A stretch of 34,197 nucleotides of DNA, from contig CAJOLE010000009.1 of the NCBI GenBank assembly GCA_905235325.1, forward strand, positions 1 to 34,197, written 5' to 3'. The stretch is from an uncultured Prevotella sp. (GTDB lineage Bacteria; Bacteroidota; Bacteroidia; Bacteroidales; Bacteroidaceae). Below the pieces are notes generated by a model. The model made no database searches. It had not been told where the DNA came from and saw only the letters and a list, made by a program, of their open reading frames with translations. Of this stretch, positions 33,320 to 34,197 are shown piece after piece. Numbering within the stretch: the first letter of the stretch is position 1; each line of letters opens with the position of its first letter. A program made the position numbers and the translations under genes.

Positions 33320-34075
33320 ATGTGGCCTTTTAGGAAAAAGCGCTATTCCCTTATTGACAGCGGTCTGCTTCAGGGCATGACCGACTGTCATTCGCATATT
33401 TTGCCAGGGGTTGATGATGGCATCCAGAGTGAAGAGGATTCTCTTCGGGCTATTCATTCGCTTTATGAATTAGGCATCCGTGAATTTTGGCTAACGCCTC
33501 ACATCATGGAAGACATCCCAAATTCCCCGGCAGAGCTGAAGAAGAAGTTTGAAGAGTTGAAGGCCAGCATAAAAGACCCCGAGATACGCGGTGCTGTCCA
33601 TCTCGCTGCCGAACATATGCTTGACAGCCTATTTGTCCGTCGACTTGCAAAAGACGATGTGTTGCCTTTTAAGCAACCGAACCTCCATACCCCTCTGCTG
33701 CTCGTTGAGACATCGTACTTCAATCCTCCATTCCGATTGTGGGAGCTTTTCGAAGAAATCCGCCGAAAGGGTTATGTCCCACTGTTTGCCCATCCAGAGC
33801 GGTATGTCTACATGGATATGTCTGACTATCATCGTTTAGGAGAAATGGGTGTCTTGCTTCAATTAAATGTCATGTCCCTTGCCGGTGCATACGGAGAGGG
33901 TGCCCGCAGGAAGGCACTCCGGTTGCTCCATACCGACAGCTATTCCTACGTAGGCACCGACCTTCACGACCTTGACGATTTTCTTGACTACGCATACGAC
34001 GAATGTCTTACCAAGAACGATATAGAAGCGCTCAAGACAATCATCGACAATAACGAAAGAGGTGACTCCGACTGA
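33320..34075 (+). CDS. CpsB/CapC-type tyrosine-protein phosphatase (PHP fold)
   Basis: A metal-dependent phosphatase that removes phosphate from the tyrosine-rich tail of the BY-kinase and so regulates capsule production. PHP metal-site motifs are in order: DCHSHILPGVDDG (22-34), WLTPHIMED, LAAEHMLD, FAHPERY and GTDLHD. Length is 251 aa, as usual. It starts 2 nt after the kinase stop, so the kinase-phosphatase pair is translationally linked. The stop codon lies inside the loop of the downstream terminator hairpin. PHP phosphatases of this type are usual in Gram-positives and Bacteroidota instead of the low-molecular-weight Wzb of E. coli. Confidence 0.92.
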   Translation: MWPFRKKRYSLIDSGLLQGMTDCHSHILPGVDDGIQSEEDSLRAIHSLYELGIREFWLTPHIMEDIPNSPAELKKKFEELKASIKDPEIRGAVHLAAEHMLDSLFVRRLAKDDVLPFKQPNLHTPLLLVETSYFNPPFRLWELFEEIRRKGYVPLFAHPERYVYMDMSDYHRLGEMGVLLQLNVMSLAGAYGEGARRKALRLLHTDSYSYVGTDLHDLDDFLDYAYDECLTKNDIEALKTIIDNNERGDSD

Positions 34076-34094
34076 CAGGGAGCCACCTCTTTTA
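34056..34094. terminator. Bidirectional terminator between the CpsB gene and the opposing gene
   Basis: A 14-bp stem with one mismatch (34056-34069 with 34079-34092) has a 9-nt loop that contains the TGA of the CpsB gene (34073-34075). T residues follow on the plus strand (34090-34093). On the minus strand the hairpin ends in a shorter T-run, so it could also stop the opposing gene that ends at 34105. Confidence 0.8.
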
Positions 34095-34104
34095 TTATGA
34101 TTAT

Positions 34105-34197
34105 TCAAGTTACTATGTTTGCACCTGCAAACGCAACAGAGGTGGGAGCGACCACCTTGTAGATGGCCAGATTGAGACATGCCGTGACTGTGCGCTG
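34105..34197 (-). CDS. C-terminal fragment of an unidentified protein (5' part outside the window)
   Basis: On the minus strand an open frame enters from the right edge and ends with TGA at 34107-34105. It gives 30 residues, including LNLAIYKVVAPTSVAFAGAN. The composition is protein-like, and its stop is convergent with the CpsB gene across the hairpin at 34056-34094, the arrangement expected for a real gene end. The visible part is too short to name a family. A TATGTTTG at 34114-34121 on the plus strand resembles a -7 box but falls within this frame, so I treat it as chance. Confidence 0.5.
   Translation of the reverse strand, partial: QRTVTACLNLAIYKVVAPTSVAFAGANIVT

Noticed and set aside
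34114..34121. Promoter TATGTTTG near the right edge
   Set aside because: It matches the -7 consensus but lies inside the C-terminal coding frame of the opposing partial gene and has no visible downstream gene.

Overview
The window looks like chromosomal DNA of a high-GC member of the Bacteroidota, most likely Prevotellaceae. The evidence is the repeated Bacteroidota promoter signature (a -7 box TAnnTTTG, several with a -33 TTTG/TTG 19-20 bases upstream), the fused SecDF, the rhomboid with a C-terminal helical domain, the M64 peptidase, and S41/ParE/OmpA proteins typical of that phylum. There is no tRNA, rRNA or CRISPR array. Genus-level assignment is inference.

Layout. 1-8581 is a surface-glycan locus with two operons diverging from 2306-2395. 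The minus-strand operon (licD1, a WaaP/InaA-like kinase, a family-2 glycosyltransferase) runs off the left side, where the glycosyltransferase is cut after residue 212 by what looks like the end of a mobile element. The plus-strand operon has six tightly packed or overlapping genes: DegT/DnrJ aminotransferase, glucose-1-phosphate cytidylyltransferase, licD2, a UXS-like sugar-nucleotide SDR, UDP-glucose 6-dehydrogenase and a GT4 glycosyltransferase. 8564-10549 encodes a helix-hairpin-helix/beta-barrel protein. 11046-15746 is a minus-strand operon (GNAT-like protein, parE, S41 protease). 15901-23623 holds an OmpA protein, a methyltransferase and inositol monophosphatase pair, an LD-carboxypeptidase and M64 peptidase pair, a histidine-kinase-like protein without its phospho-acceptor histidine, and a lipoprotein. 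24226-29368 has secDF, a membrane-anchored EEP phosphatase/nuclease and a rhomboid protease. 29627-34075 has an HU gene and a capsule export operon (wza-like lipoprotein, BY-kinase, CpsB-type phosphatase). The right edge holds the last 30 codons of an opposing gene.

The most unusual feature is a composite non-coding element present twice in opposite orientation, at about 10627-10916 and 23792-24121. Both copies have the same modules in the same order: three 21-bp repeats, a variable CAACCT-type tract, a duplicated 12-mer, a 41-42 nt conserved block and a long hairpin built from 9-bp repeats. The two hairpins differ by matched changes in both arms, which suggests the fold is maintained. I do not recognise this as a named element.

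The glycan locus could make UDP-glucuronate and then UDP-xylose or a related keto-pentose (dehydrogenase plus SDR), CDP-glucose (cytidylyltransferase) and an amino sugar (DegT). The LicD proteins and glycosyltransferases would add substituents to the glycan. No CDP-glucose 4,6-dehydratase, choline kinase, flippase or polymerase is visible here.
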